Shown piece after piece: positions 16,704 through 26,134 of a stretch of 57,474 bases of DNA (position 1 is its first letter; every line of letters begins with the position of its first letter). Location of the stretch: the NCBI GenBank assembly GCA_024639825.1, contig JAHEGH010000014.1, positions 1 through 57,474 of the forward strand. The letters run 5' to 3'. The notes beneath the pieces were generated by a model. The model searched no databases, was not told where the DNA came from, and saw only the letters and a list, made by a program, of their open reading frames with translations. This stretch comes from Gammaproteobacteria bacterium. GTDB taxonomy: Bacteria > Pseudomonadota > Gammaproteobacteria > Steroidobacterales > Woeseiaceae. A program made the translations under genes and the position numbers.

Positions 16704-17512
16704 CAGTCCGCCGTCTTGCCCGCCTCGATGGCCTTGGCCTGCATGCGGCGATCGAGCAGTGGCACAAGCCACGGTGCGAATCGGGTGACGTAGTGAATGC
16801 GGCGCGAATACTTGTCCGGAAACACATGAAGTCGATTGCGGCGGACACCCTCTAGCATTCGCGCAACGACATCTGCGGGATCCGAGATCAGATAGGCAGG
16901 TATGGTGCGGCGCTCCTCGTATCCAAACTGCGGCGAGTCGAGAATCGGTGTCTGGCTGAAACACGGATAGATGTTGGTCACATGGACGCCGGTCCCCTCC
17001 AGGTCGGCGGCCAGCGATGCACCGAATCCACGCAAACCGAACTTCGACGCACAGTACGCGGACAGCCCTTTCGAGCCGAGCCACCCGGCGAGGGACGATA
17101 CGTTGACGATATGTCCACTGCCGCGCGCGATCATGTCGGGAAGTAACAGGTTGCAGAGCCTCATCGGCGCCAGCAGGTTGATCTGCATGAGGCTTTCCCA
17201 GCGGTCCCGCGGGATCTTGTCCAGTTGCCCAGCGACAGCGATGCCCGCGTTGTTGACCAGAATATCCGGTACTACGCCGCGGGACGCACAGGCTTCAGCA
17301 ACCGTGTCGCACCCCTCTTTCGATGCAAGGTCAGCGGCAACCGAGGCGATCAGGTCGTCGCCGGCATCCTCAACAACCTCGTGCAGCGCGCGATCGGTGA
17401 CATCCGTCAGGATCAGTTGCGCGCCCGCGGCACGAAACTGGCGCACCAAATGTCGACCGAAGCCGCCGCCGGCACCGGTAATCAGGACTATCTTGTTGGC
17501 TGCATCGGTCAT
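16703..17512 (-). CDS. Short-chain dehydrogenase/reductase (SDR)
   Basis: A 269-residue classical SDR using NAD(P)H to interconvert an alcohol and a ketone. The cofactor motif TGAGGGFG lies at 12-19, NNAG at 87-90, catalytic serine at NVSS (about 139-140), and YCASK gives Tyr153 and Lys157. The Asp37 following strand two (LILTDV) suggests NAD rather than NADP. The C-terminal tail carries basic and hydrophobic residues ([15 protein letters not shown]) that may sit on membrane or lipid. It is divergent from the Baeyer-Villiger-type monooxygenase 58 bases away. Similar SDRs sit beside monooxygenase and WS/DGAT genes in the mycobacterial mymA region. Confidence 0.9.
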   Translation of the reverse strand: MTDAANKIVLITGAGGGFGRHLVRQFRAAGAQLILTDVTDRALHEVVEDAGDDLIASVAADLASKEGCDTVAEACASRGVVPDILVNNAGIAVAGQLDKIPRDRWESLMQINLLAPMRLCNLLLPDMIARGSGHIVNVSSLAGWLGSKGLSAYCASKFGLRGFGASLAADLEGTGVHVTNIYPCFSQTPILDSPQFGYEERRTIPAYLISDPADVVARMLEGVRRNRLHVFPDKYSRRIHYVTRFAPWLVPLLDRRMQAKAIEAGKTAD

Positions 17513-17570
17513 GGATAATGGTCATAGAAAACAGTGTGCGATCTTACTTCATTGTGGGATGCTGGAGATT

Positions 17571-19046
17571 ATGGCCGAAGAGTATTTTGATGTCGTCATC
17601 GTCGGTGCCGGCCTGTCCGGTATCGGCGCCGCCTGGCACCTGCAGGACAAGTGCCCCGAAAAGCGCTACCTGATTCTCGAGGGGCGGGATTCGATGGGCG
17701 GCACATGGGATCTGTTTCGCTATCCGGGGATCCGCTCGGACAGCGACATGTACACACTCGGCTATAACTTCAGGCCATGGAAAGAAGGCAAAGCCATTGC
17801 GGACGGTCCGTCTATTCTGAAATACATCCGGGAAACGGCGTCCGAGGCAGGTATCGACCGGAACATTCGGTATCAAAAAATGGTGACTGCGGCGAAATGG
17901 TCGAGCGAAGACGCCGCCTGGACCGTTACGACGCACGATACGGTGTCCAACGAAGTCATCAAGATTCGCTGCAATTTTCTTCTCATGTGCTCGGGCTATT
18001 ACAACTACGAACAGGGCTACCTGCCCGAGTTCACCGGGCGCGACAGTTTCCGGGGCGAGGTCGTACATCCACAACACTGGCCCGAGGCGCTCGACTATAG
18101 CGGCAGACAGGTCGTCATCATCGGATCAGGCGCGACCGCAGTGACGCTCGTCCCGGAGCTGGCTAAGAAAGCAGAGCAAGTCGTAATGCTGCAGCGCTCG
18201 CCCACCTACATGGCCGCGGCACCGGACACCGACTGGATAGCGAGGCTGCTGCAATGGCTGCTGCCCGAAAAGACGGCCTATTCGATCATCCGCTGGAAGA
18301 ACATTCAATTTCAGCGCTGGATCTATTGGCAGACTCGAACGGCGCCACAGAGAGTACGCAAAAAGCTGCTAAAGATGGCGCGTAAGGAATTAGGCAAGGG
18401 CGTCGACTTCGACAAGCACTTCGTACCGAGCTACGACCCGTGGGACCAGCGCCTATGTCTCGTTCCCAACGGCGATTTTTTCGAAGCGATCCGCAACGGT
18501 CGTGCTGCTGTCGTCACCGACACCATCGCCGAGTTCACAGAGAATGGTATTCGCCTCGAATCAGGCCAGGAGCTTGAGGCCGACATCATCGTTACCGCGA
18601 CCGGCCTCGATCTTTGCGTACTCGGCGATGTGCAGATCAGCGTGGACGATCAGCTGATCGACATCTCCACGACGTTTTCGTACAAGTCGATGATGTTCTC
18701 CGATGTGCCGAACCTCATTTCGACGTTCGGCTACATCAACGCGTCATGGACGCTGAAAGCCGACCTTACGGCCGAGTTCTCCTGCCGCCTGCTCAATCAC
18801 ATGACCGATACGGGTATGCGCCAGTGCACGCCACGCCTGCGAGATGACGAGCGTGGCATGGCTGGCAGAGACTGGATCGACGTTTTTTCATCCGGCTATA
18901 TCCAGCGCAAGACGCACCTTCTGCCGAAGCAGGGAGACCGGCCACCCTGGCTCAATACGCAGAACTATGCGCTGGACAAGAAAACCATTGGCGAGGACCC
19001 GTTGGAGGACGGTTTCCTGCAGTTCTGCAATCCTGGCAATAAGTGA
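17571..19046 (+). CDS. Baeyer-Villiger-type flavin monooxygenase
   Basis: A 491-residue FAD- and NADPH-dependent monooxygenase that inserts oxygen next to a ketone or oxidises a heteroatom. The FAD Rossmann motif GAGLSG lies at 12-17 and the NADPH motif GSGATA at 185-190. Between them, FRGEVVHPQHW at 160-170 matches the FxGxxxHxxxW fingerprint of type I Baeyer-Villiger enzymes and relatives. GGTWDLFRYPGIRSDSDM near 43-60 is also typical. GGAG precedes the ATG at 17571; an in-frame ATG at 17559 is less likely. Its resemblance is to mymA/EthA-type enzymes, and the substrate is unknown. Confidence 0.92.
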   Translation: MAEEYFDVVIVGAGLSGIGAAWHLQDKCPEKRYLILEGRDSMGGTWDLFRYPGIRSDSDMYTLGYNFRPWKEGKAIADGPSILKYIRETASEAGIDRNIRYQKMVTAAKWSSEDAAWTVTTHDTVSNEVIKIRCNFLLMCSGYYNYEQGYLPEFTGRDSFRGEVVHPQHWPEALDYSGRQVVIIGSGATAVTLVPELAKKAEQVVMLQRSPTYMAAAPDTDWIARLLQWLLPEKTAYSIIRWKNIQFQRWIYWQTRTAPQRVRKKLLKMARKELGKGVDFDKHFVPSYDPWDQRLCLVPNGDFFEAIRNGRAAVVTDTIAEFTENGIRLESGQELEADIIVTATGLDLCVLGDVQISVDDQLIDISTTFSYKSMMFSDVPNLISTFGYINASWTLKADLTAEFSCRLLNHMTDTGMRQCTPRLRDDERGMAGRDWIDVFSSGYIQRKTHLLPKQGDRPPWLNTQNYALDKKTIGEDPLEDGFLQFCNPGNK

Positions 19047-19129
19047 CCCATATTCGGCAATGCGGAACAACACACCGACACAGGAAGGTTCAATCTGATG
19101 GCTAGAGCTTTTTGGCATACTTTCCCGAT

Positions 19130-20251
19130 ATGATGCAGCCGTTTCGATTCAACAGGTTCAAGGACGCACGACCGTTTCGGTATTTTAGTCCTGTATTTTC
19201 CAGGGTGTGTGCAGTCCTGCTCTCCATACTCTTGTCGAGTTGTGTGGCCATACCAACGGGCGACGAGCTGCGACGGGACCCGTCACCGCACCTCTTGCCC
19301 GGCGCGCCGCAAGGTATCGTCGACGGTCGTCAGGAATTCCGTAATTATTTCTGCGAGTCGCTCAAGCAAACGGCCACTGCCGAAATGTCTGCTAACCTCT
19401 GCGAGAACTGGCTGCTCCGACTGTCGGACGAGATAACGAGTCTCGCAGAGACTGGCGGCCGGACGGAGACGACCCTGCAGATTCTGTTTGTCACCGGCGC
19501 GTTTAGCGAGTGCTTCGGGGAGAGTGCTCGCCCATTTGCTTCGGCTATCACGGAGCTGTCCGGCGAGAACTACCGGTTCGATACGATTGAAGTCGGCGGG
19601 CGATCAGGCACTAGCCACAATGCCGCACAGATTGCGAGGTTTCTCGACGAATGGCCAATTGACCCGGATGCGCCCCTGGTTCTGGTCGGGTATTCGAAGG
19701 GCACCAGCGACATCCTTCAGTTCCTGGTGGATTATCCGCCGGCGGCAAAGCAGGTAGATGCCGTGATAAGCGTCTCCGGCGCCGTTCGAGGATCCCCGCT
19801 CGCCGACCGGTTTGACACGTTCTATAGCCTGCTGTTTTCTCATCTTCCTTCCGGGCACTGCGAGAAAGGTGACGGTGATGTCGTACACAGCCTCCGTACC
19901 GATGTGCGTAAGGAATGGCTTGAGTCGAATCCGCTACCTGATACTGTTCGCTACTATTCCCTGGCCGCCTTCACTACCAAAGATCGAATGGCGCGTGCCT
20001 TGCGCGGGTCCTGGAAAATCCTGCTCGGAGAAAGCCCGCGCAACGATGGGCAGCTGCTGCCCCAGGACGCATTGATTCCAGGATCAACGCTGCTCGGTTA
20101 CCTCAACGCCGACCACTGGGCGGTAGCGATGGAGATAGAGGCAGATCACGAATTTTTCGCGGGTCGTCGCGACCCGACTCCCTTCCCGCACAAGGCCCTG
20201 TTGCAGGCAATGCTTTGGCAGGTCGACAACGACCTTGGGACTAGGGAATGA
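19130..20251 (+). CDS. Alpha/beta-hydrolase-like lipoprotein
   Basis: A 373-residue predicted lipoprotein. A basic N-terminus leads into a hydrophobic segment ending in the lipobox LSSC, with acylated Cys38. The mature part has ILFVTGAFSECFG and then VLVGYSKGTSD, where GYSKG (about 187-191) is a G-x-S-x-G nucleophile elbow of the alpha/beta-hydrolase fold with Ser189. The NADHWAV segment near the end could carry the histidine. The substrate is unknown. The start is set at the ATG at 19130 (another ATG follows at once); a CATACT box lies eight bases upstream and no Shine-Dalgarno is seen. It ends 11 bases inside the opposing LssY_C gene. Confidence 0.75.
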   Translation: MMQPFRFNRFKDARPFRYFSPVFSRVCAVLLSILLSSCVAIPTGDELRRDPSPHLLPGAPQGIVDGRQEFRNYFCESLKQTATAEMSANLCENWLLRLSDEITSLAETGGRTETTLQILFVTGAFSECFGESARPFASAITELSGENYRFDTIEVGGRSGTSHNAAQIARFLDEWPIDPDAPLVLVGYSKGTSDILQFLVDYPPAAKQVDAVISVSGAVRGSPLADRFDTFYSLLFSHLPSGHCEKGDGDVVHSLRTDVRKEWLESNPLPDTVRYYSLAAFTTKDRMARALRGSWKILLGESPRNDGQLLPQDALIPGSTLLGYLNADHWAVAMEIEADHEFFAGRRDPTPFPHKALLQAMLWQVDNDLGTRE

Positions 20252-21506
20252 CGGAGACCTCGTTGATCGGCACAGGGTTCTCCGCAATAACCACAAGCAT
20301 TCGCCGGCCGTCCGTTCGGTAGGGATCCTCTGTCAGGTTGAATTTCGGCGCCTCGAGCGTAGCCTCGCCGACACCATGCACGTAACCATAGGCCTCCACC
20401 GACTCGCTGCGCATCAGCATCTCGAGGAGGTATGAACGGTCCTCGTCGACTTCCGGGTCGATGACGTGCGTAAACAGAAATGGTGAATGCCAGGTTGGCT
20501 TCACACCGATATCACGGCTGAGCTGCGCGACCCACACCTGGCTTCCGTCTAATGTGACGGGCGCCAGCCAGATGCGCATATGGTTTCGTTGCGGTATCGA
20601 TCCGCGCGGTCGCTGCATGGCGAAGTCCTGATGTCGTCCCCGGAAATAGAGTGGGCTGATCGGAAAATTCCATTCGGGTGCGCCAAACAATGTCGATTTC
20701 GTCGTCTCCCAGGCTGCCTTGCCTGAGATTCGCTCAGTGAAAGCCCAGCCACTGCGCGTCAGCGCGCCCATAAGATAGTTCATGTCGCCAACGAATATGA
20801 CGTTCAGAGGATCGCCATATTTATCTCCATGGGCATTGGTCGTGCAGCACGGCAGAAGTTCAGCCCAGGACTTCAAGGCCGGCATATCGAGGCTCTTGAG
20901 TTGCTCGCTGGCATAAACGGACCCGAAATCGATCTCCTCGAAATCGAAAGACCCATCGGGTAACGCGAACATGAAGTCGAATCGATGCAAGGTCTGGTCG
21001 CTCAATAATTCCACAACCAGGTAACGGCCGCCGCGATGCCGGTTCACCAGGACATAGCCAACAGTCTTTTCGCCTGCTGTCAGGTTTTTGCGTATCGCCA
21101 AGGCGTGAAAGTGCTCGGATAACTGCCGGTTCTGCTGGGGCTTGAAGGATGAATGAAAACGATAGGCGGCTTCGTTCTGCGAAAAATAGTCTATGTCCAG
21201 AGAAGAAGGCAGCAGGTGCAGCGTCTCGGCAGTATTGTTCTCGATCTCAAGCCAGATTGCGCGAATTTCTTTGTCGCCAAGATCAACACCATAGATTTTC
21301 TTTGCTTCTTCATCATCGAGTACGACAACCGATACCGTGACGTCGTTTTGCTGCGCCGTCTGCGCTCTCTCCAGGTGCGGATCGTGCCATTGCCGGTCAG
21401 GCGAAAAAGTGACGCAGCCGGCAACAAAGGGCTGGACCAACAACAAAATGCAGAGCAGAGCCTTGATGATAGAAATTCGCTTATGCGGGAGCCGATACCT
21501 TCTCAT
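20241..21506 (-). CDS. Lipoprotein with LssY C-terminal-type domain
   Basis: A 421-residue predicted lipoprotein, with signal sequence to the lipobox VAGC (Cys31). The second half resembles the LssY_C domain: RSGWAFTERISGKAAW, SPLYFRGRHQDFAMQR, NHMRIWLAP, QVWVAQLSRDIGV and FTHVIDPEVDEDRSYL. The domain's function is not established; it often accompanies membrane phosphatase-like proteins. The ATG at 21506 lies inside the end of the MscS gene, overlapping it by 26 bases, which implies translational coupling. The open frame continues upstream but has no signal sequence there. Confidence 0.8.
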   Translation of the reverse strand: MRRYRLPHKRISIIKALLCILLLVQPFVAGCVTFSPDRQWHDPHLERAQTAQQNDVTVSVVVLDDEEAKKIYGVDLGDKEIRAIWLEIENNTAETLHLLPSSLDIDYFSQNEAAYRFHSSFKPQQNRQLSEHFHALAIRKNLTAGEKTVGYVLVNRHRGGRYLVVELLSDQTLHRFDFMFALPDGSFDFEEIDFGSVYASEQLKSLDMPALKSWAELLPCCTTNAHGDKYGDPLNVIFVGDMNYLMGALTRSGWAFTERISGKAAWETTKSTLFGAPEWNFPISPLYFRGRHQDFAMQRPRGSIPQRNHMRIWLAPVTLDGSQVWVAQLSRDIGVKPTWHSPFLFTHVIDPEVDEDRSYLLEMLMRSESVEAYGYVHGVGEATLEAPKFNLTEDPYRTDGRRMLVVIAENPVPINEVSVIP

Positions 21507-23001
21507 AAATGTGCACGTCGCGCTGTGGGAACGGAATCGACACGCCTTCCGCATCGAAGCGACGCTTAACTTCCCGGGTGATATCCCAGTACACGTTCCA
21601 GTAATCCTCGGGCTTGACCCATGGACGGCACACGAAGTTGACCGACGAATCGGCGAGTTCGTGCAGTTTGACGACCGACTTCGGCTCTTCCAGCACAAGC
21701 TCATGCCCGGTGACGATATCCTCGAGAATTGCCTGCGCCTTGTCGATATCGTCCTCGTAGCCAATCCCGAACACGAGATCGACGCGTCGCTGCGTGATGC
21801 CGGTTATGTTGGTGATCACATCGCCCCAGACCGAGTTGTTCGGGATGACCAGGAGCTGATTATCCGGCGTGCGAAGCTGCGTCGAGAGCAGGTTCATCGA
21901 CTCGACCGTACCCGATACCCCCGCGACATTAACGAAGTCCTTGATGTCGAACGGGCGATAGACAAGCATCAGGATACCGCTCGCAAAATTGCTCAGTGAA
22001 TTCTGCAGCGCAAAAGCAATGACGAAGCCGGCAGCACCGACAACCGCAAGCGCCGGGCCGATGTTGACCTCGAGCGCGGACAGGCCAATAAAAAGTCCGA
22101 TGATGAGCACCAGTCGGCGCGCAGTAATAATCAGGAAGGACTGCAGCAAGGTCGAAAACCGCGAGGACTTTTCGAAGGCTCGCTTGGCCGCCTTGCCGGC
22201 GAGCGCCGAGAGCAAGAAGAAGATCAGCACGATGACAACGAATTGAACGAGGTTCATTGCCCAGCGCAGGCCGCCTTCAGGCGAACCGAGCCATCCCCTG
22301 AGTGTGGTCCACGTCGAGCTGGCGTCAGTAACGTCGACCCTGATGCCGGACACGGCCTTGATGTAGGCCTCGTATTCCTCGGTCGTACCACCCTTGGCCT
22401 TTAACTCATCGAGCACAATCTCGAAACGATCGATAATCGCGGTTCTCTCCGACATAAGATCCGTCGCACGCTCCAGCAATGCCGTTTTTACCTCCGCTTT
22501 TTCGTCCACTGTGCGGTCAGTATCGGCAACCGCCTCGCCTTTCTCCTGAGCGGCGGTTTTCGCCGCCTCGATAGCCGCGCGTACCGATTCGTCCTGGACC
22601 GACAGCTGTTCAGCCTCGCGCGCTTCCTGCACGGCCGCCTCAGCTTCCTCGGCCTGTTCGGCATCGGGCGTCTCCGCCTCCTCGACGCTCTGCAGCGCAG
22701 ACTCTGCCTCCTTGGCCTTCTCCAACTCTATTCTCTTATACGCAGCAGCAACCTCTGCATCGCTGATTTCCGTGACTTTGCCCTGCAGCACGGACAACCA
22801 AAGACCCGCGGTAGCCTCTAGCTCGCACACGGTCATCGGCTTGACCCGGTGCTCGAGCACCTCGACCGGTACGCCCGGATCCGGTTCAGCCGTCAACCCG
22901 ACGTCATCCGGACACTCCTGCGCGCCGGCGTAACCGGCAGCCAACAGCATCGCGATGGCTGGCAACAAACGGCAGTAAGAAATCGTATTTCGCATCATCA
23001 T
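21481..23001 (-). CDS. MscS family mechanosensitive channel with coiled-coil periplasmic domain
   Basis: A 506-residue small-conductance mechanosensitive channel that releases osmolytes under hypoosmotic stress. A signal peptide (MMMRNTISYCRLLPAIAMLL... to AGAQE) is followed by an acidic, Ala/Glu-rich helical region at about 75-215, probably a periplasmic coiled coil. Two to three membrane spans come next, then the pore helix and MscS beta domain: GAAGFVIAFALQNSLSNFAS, RPFDIKDFVNV, and VIPNNSVWGDVITN. AGAGG seven bases upstream of the ATG at 23001 supports this start. The LssY_C lipoprotein gene overlaps its end, suggesting a joint envelope role. Confidence 0.92.
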   Translation of the reverse strand: MMMRNTISYCRLLPAIAMLLAAGYAGAQECPDDVGLTAEPDPGVPVEVLEHRVKPMTVCELEATAGLWLSVLQGKVTEISDAEVAAAYKRIELEKAKEAESALQSVEEAETPDAEQAEEAEAAVQEAREAEQLSVQDESVRAAIEAAKTAAQEKGEAVADTDRTVDEKAEVKTALLERATDLMSERTAIIDRFEIVLDELKAKGGTTEEYEAYIKAVSGIRVDVTDASSTWTTLRGWLGSPEGGLRWAMNLVQFVVIVLIFFLLSALAGKAAKRAFEKSSRFSTLLQSFLIITARRLVLIIGLFIGLSALEVNIGPALAVVGAAGFVIAFALQNSLSNFASGILMLVYRPFDIKDFVNVAGVSGTVESMNLLSTQLRTPDNQLLVIPNNSVWGDVITNITGITQRRVDLVFGIGYEDDIDKAQAILEDIVTGHELVLEEPKSVVKLHELADSSVNFVCRPWVKPEDYWNVYWDITREVKRRFDAEGVSIPFPQRDVHIYEKVSAPA

Positions 23002-23274
23002 GGATGGCCTCTGTAGAAATCTGGTAGCAACTGATTCGCCATCGGGCGCAATCTTAACGGCCTGAGCAATGCGCTCAGGTTGCCGGGAGGCTGGACGGAC
23101 GAATCGAGGTATAAATTGGGCTGGGAGTGTGCCGAATCTGGTCGCCTTACGCAACAGATCGGCGCGCTGCTGCCCCATTGACTCACCGTGGCGCTCAAAG
23201 CCATGCACGATTACGTCAATGCACAACGCCCGGCAAAAATCCCGGGAACGATTGGAGAACATGACTGAGCGTGA

Positions 23275-23299
23275 GCAGTTATAGAACTGCCGGTATAAT
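23275..23299 (+). promoter_or_regulatory. Candidate promoter with palindromic operator for the 5'-nucleotidase gene
   Basis: A perfect dyad, GCAGTT (23275-23280) and AACTGC (23285-23290) with a four-base spacer, sits just upstream of a consensus TATAAT box at 23294-23299. The -10 box ends nine bases before the ATG at 23309, so the message would have almost no leader. No clear -35 box is seen, which could fit activator or repressor binding at the dyad. This rests on sequence pattern alone. Confidence 0.45.
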
Positions 23300-23308
23300 C
23301 AAACGACT

Positions 23309-24865
23309 ATGCACACTTTAAAAACCCTGTTTCTGGCCCTGCTCTGCCTCACTGCCTGTCAGCCTGAGGTCGGAACCGAGGCGCCAGGCACGACGACTGT
23401 CACCCTGCTCTTTACCAATGATGTCGAGAGTGCCTACGACCCGATTCCGGCCTTCTGGCTCGAAGACCAGGCGATGATTGGTGGCATTGCAGAAATGACC
23501 ACGCTTATCAATGACATCAGGCAAGCCGAGCCCAATGTCTTCCTATTCGATTCCGGGGACATCTTCACCGGGGCGCTGGCGAAGCTCACCGAAGGACAAC
23601 TGGCCTTCGAACTCATGATCACGATGGGTTACGACGCCATGGCAATCGGTAATCATGAGTTCGAGTACGGCCACGAGATCTTTTCCTGGCAGAAGAACCG
23701 TGCTCCGTTCCCTGTTCTGGGCGCGAATTTCTTTTACAAGGATACCAATCACCCCTACGCACAGGCGCATGCCATTATCGAGCGTGACGGTGTGCGTATT
23801 GGTGTCATCGGGATCATGGGGCAGGATGCCGTCAGTGCCATTATTCCGTCGTTCATCGCACCACTGGATGTCACTGCGCCAGCGGAGGCGGTACAACGCT
23901 CGATCGATGAGTTACGTGATCAGGTCGACCTCATTGTCTTGCTCACGCACCAGGGTAAGACGGCGCCCATGCAAACCGATGCCGAAAGCGACCCTCGCCT
24001 GCAACGTGACATTGATGCCGACATCAACCTGGCGGGTGCCGTGACGGGGATCGATGTGCTGTTCGCCGGCCATGCGGATGCCGGCACGCCCGAACCGCTC
24101 GTGCACGAGGAGACCGGCACCATCATCATGCAGACGTATGGCCAGGCAACGCACCTGGGTTACCTGCAGCTCACGCTGGATACAGATAGCCGCGAAATCA
24201 CGGCACATAACGGTCGCCTGATTCCCGTCGATCCCGCCCGCTACACACCCGACCCCGCCATTTTGGCGAAGCTGGCGTCCTATCGCAGTGCCTATCCGGA
24301 AGTACAGAAAGTCGTCGGCAGGGCCGCTTCGCGTATGAACCGTCGCTACATCGAGGAATCCGATATTGGCAACCTGTTCACGGATGCTTTCATCGAAACT
24401 GCCGGTACGGATGTGGCATTCATCCACAGTGGAAGCCTGCGCAAGGATCTGCCGGGCGGCGATGTTCGCGTGGTCGACTTGCTCGACACCTACCCGTTTG
24501 TCGACGATATTATCGTTAAGGAAATGACAGGCGAGCAAATTGCTCGCGCATTGGAACAGTCCTTCACACTCGAGCGCGGCCTGCTGCAGGTATCGGGTCT
24601 CGAGATCACCTACGACCTGACGCGCCCGCAAGGACGACGGCTGGTGTCACTCGAACGCAATGGTGTTGCTGTCGCTGACGATGAGCACCTCAGCGTTGCC
24701 GCACCCGGATTCCTTGCCGAAGGCGGTGACTTGTACACGGTGTTTGCTGAAACGGATGCGTTGCGCAACGCCGGCAAGGTGTCAGATGCCGCCGTTGCTT
24801 ACTTCGCCAGGCATCAGGTTGTAGCGGTCCCGTCACGGGGACGACAGGTCGACATCGGCCAGTAA
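23309..24865 (+). CDS. 5'-nucleotidase/UDP-sugar hydrolase family lipoprotein
   Basis: A 518-residue lipoprotein (lipobox LTAC, Cys17) of the UshA/5'-nucleotidase family, which hydrolyses nucleotides or sugar nucleotides outside the cytoplasm using two metal ions. Metal motifs are visible: DSGDIFTG, AIGNHEFEYG, LTHQGK and FAGHADAG. The first motif reads FTNDVES, with Glu where UshA has the second ligand His (NDxH). The C-terminal half, from about 330, is the substrate-specificity domain, including GNLFTDAFIETAGTDVAFIHSG. Full length. Scavenging of phosphate or nucleosides is the likely role. Confidence 0.88.
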   Translation: MHTLKTLFLALLCLTACQPEVGTEAPGTTTVTLLFTNDVESAYDPIPAFWLEDQAMIGGIAEMTTLINDIRQAEPNVFLFDSGDIFTGALAKLTEGQLAFELMITMGYDAMAIGNHEFEYGHEIFSWQKNRAPFPVLGANFFYKDTNHPYAQAHAIIERDGVRIGVIGIMGQDAVSAIIPSFIAPLDVTAPAEAVQRSIDELRDQVDLIVLLTHQGKTAPMQTDAESDPRLQRDIDADINLAGAVTGIDVLFAGHADAGTPEPLVHEETGTIIMQTYGQATHLGYLQLTLDTDSREITAHNGRLIPVDPARYTPDPAILAKLASYRSAYPEVQKVVGRAASRMNRRYIEESDIGNLFTDAFIETAGTDVAFIHSGSLRKDLPGGDVRVVDLLDTYPFVDDIIVKEMTGEQIARALEQSFTLERGLLQVSGLEITYDLTRPQGRRLVSLERNGVAVADDEHLSVAAPGFLAEGGDLYTVFAETDALRNAGKVSDAAVAYFARHQVVAVPSRGRQVDIGQ

Positions 24866-24885
24866 TCAGGAAAGGGCTGACCCAA

Positions 24886-26097
24886 CTATCTGAGCTTCGC
24901 CAAATCTGAACCTGCCGGCTTTTGATACAGGCGCAGTCCGAATTCCGGCACGATGGCCAGCAGGTGATCGAAGATATCCGACTGGATGCCCTCGTAGACG
25001 GCCCAGACGGTTGTGTTCGTGAAGCAATAGATTTCCAGCGGCAGCCCCTCTGGCCCCGGGCCGAGCTGACGAACCATCAGCGTCGCACCTTTGTCGATCT
25101 TCGGATGATTCTTCAGGTAGTTGTAGGCGTACGCGCGAAAGGTGCCGACATTCGTCAGCCGTCGCCTGTTGACCTCGACATCCACCTCGTTCGCAAGGCC
25201 TGCGTTGTACTCGGCGAGTTCCTGTTCCTTGCTCCTGATGTAGTCCTTCAGCAGCGCAAAACGCGTGAAGTGCTCGATTTCGTCGTCTGTCTGCATGCGG
25301 ATCGTGGAGACGTCAATATGAAGGCTGCGCTTGATACGCCGGGTACCCGACTGCGACATGCCGCGCCAGTTTTTGAACGAGTCTGTGATCAGGCGGTGCG
25401 TCGGGATCGTGGTGATGGTCTTGTCCCAGTTCTGCACCTTGACGGTGTGCAGCTGCACATCAACCACGTCACCGTCCGCACCAAACTGTGGCATCTCGAT
25501 CCAGTCGCCCACGCGGACCATGTCCTGTGCGGTCAGCTGCACGCTGGCCACCAGCGACAGGATCGTGTCCTTGAACACGAGCAACAGGATCGCCGTCATC
25601 GCGCCAAAGCCGCTGAGGAGCAACCACGGCGAGCGATCCAGCACTGCCGAGATAATCATCACGCCGCCGAAAATCCAGATCACGATCTGCACGAGCTGCA
25701 CGAACCCCTTCAGCGGACGCTCCTTTGCCAGCGGCGAGGTTTCGTAGATGGCATTTGCCGCGCTTAGCAGTGACGTCAGCGCCAGCGTCAGCATCAAGAC
25801 CATGTAGCCCATCGCGACATTGCGAATAAGCTCGATACCGCGTTCCGGTAAATCGGGGATCAGCGGGGCGCCAATGAAGACGATGAGTGCCGGCACCACA
25901 TGCACCAGGTGCCCGAATACATTATGGCTGACTAATGCATCATCCCAGGTCGTACTGGATCGCCTCGCAAACGCGATGACGATACGAATCACAACGCGCT
26001 TGGCGAGCAGATCAATGAGCGTCGCGCCTGCCAGCAGTGCAGCCAGGGCAACAGCGGGAGGCAGCAGGGGATGAATCGTGCCAATTTGTTCGAACAT
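24886..26097 (-). CDS. MscS family channel, YbdG-like
   Basis: A 403-residue inner-membrane protein of the YbdG/MscM branch of the MscS superfamily. About five hydrophobic spans occupy residues 12-180. The MscS core follows: VFKDTILSLVASVQLTAQDMVRVGDWIEM, split here by the pore helix and beta domain, then TIPTHRLITDSFKNWRGM. The C-terminal cytoplasmic part includes NVGTFRAYAYNYLKNHP and LEIYCFTNTTVWAVYE, typical of YbdG relatives and absent from plain MscS. It probably tunes the response to mild osmotic downshock. It faces the nucleotidase gene tail-to-tail and lies downstream of the MarR gene. Confidence 0.9.
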   Translation of the reverse strand: MFEQIGTIHPLLPPAVALAALLAGATLIDLLAKRVVIRIVIAFARRSSTTWDDALVSHNVFGHLVHVVPALIVFIGAPLIPDLPERGIELIRNVAMGYMVLMLTLALTSLLSAANAIYETSPLAKERPLKGFVQLVQIVIWIFGGVMIISAVLDRSPWLLLSGFGAMTAILLLVFKDTILSLVASVQLTAQDMVRVGDWIEMPQFGADGDVVDVQLHTVKVQNWDKTITTIPTHRLITDSFKNWRGMSQSGTRRIKRSLHIDVSTIRMQTDDEIEHFTRFALLKDYIRSKEQELAEYNAGLANEVDVEVNRRRLTNVGTFRAYAYNYLKNHPKIDKGATLMVRQLGPGPEGLPLEIYCFTNTTVWAVYEGIQSDIFDHLLAIVPEFGLRLYQKPAGSDLAKLR

Positions 26098-26134
26098 CTC
26101 TCAGGGATCCGGAGTTAGCGGCCGCGTGGCGTCT

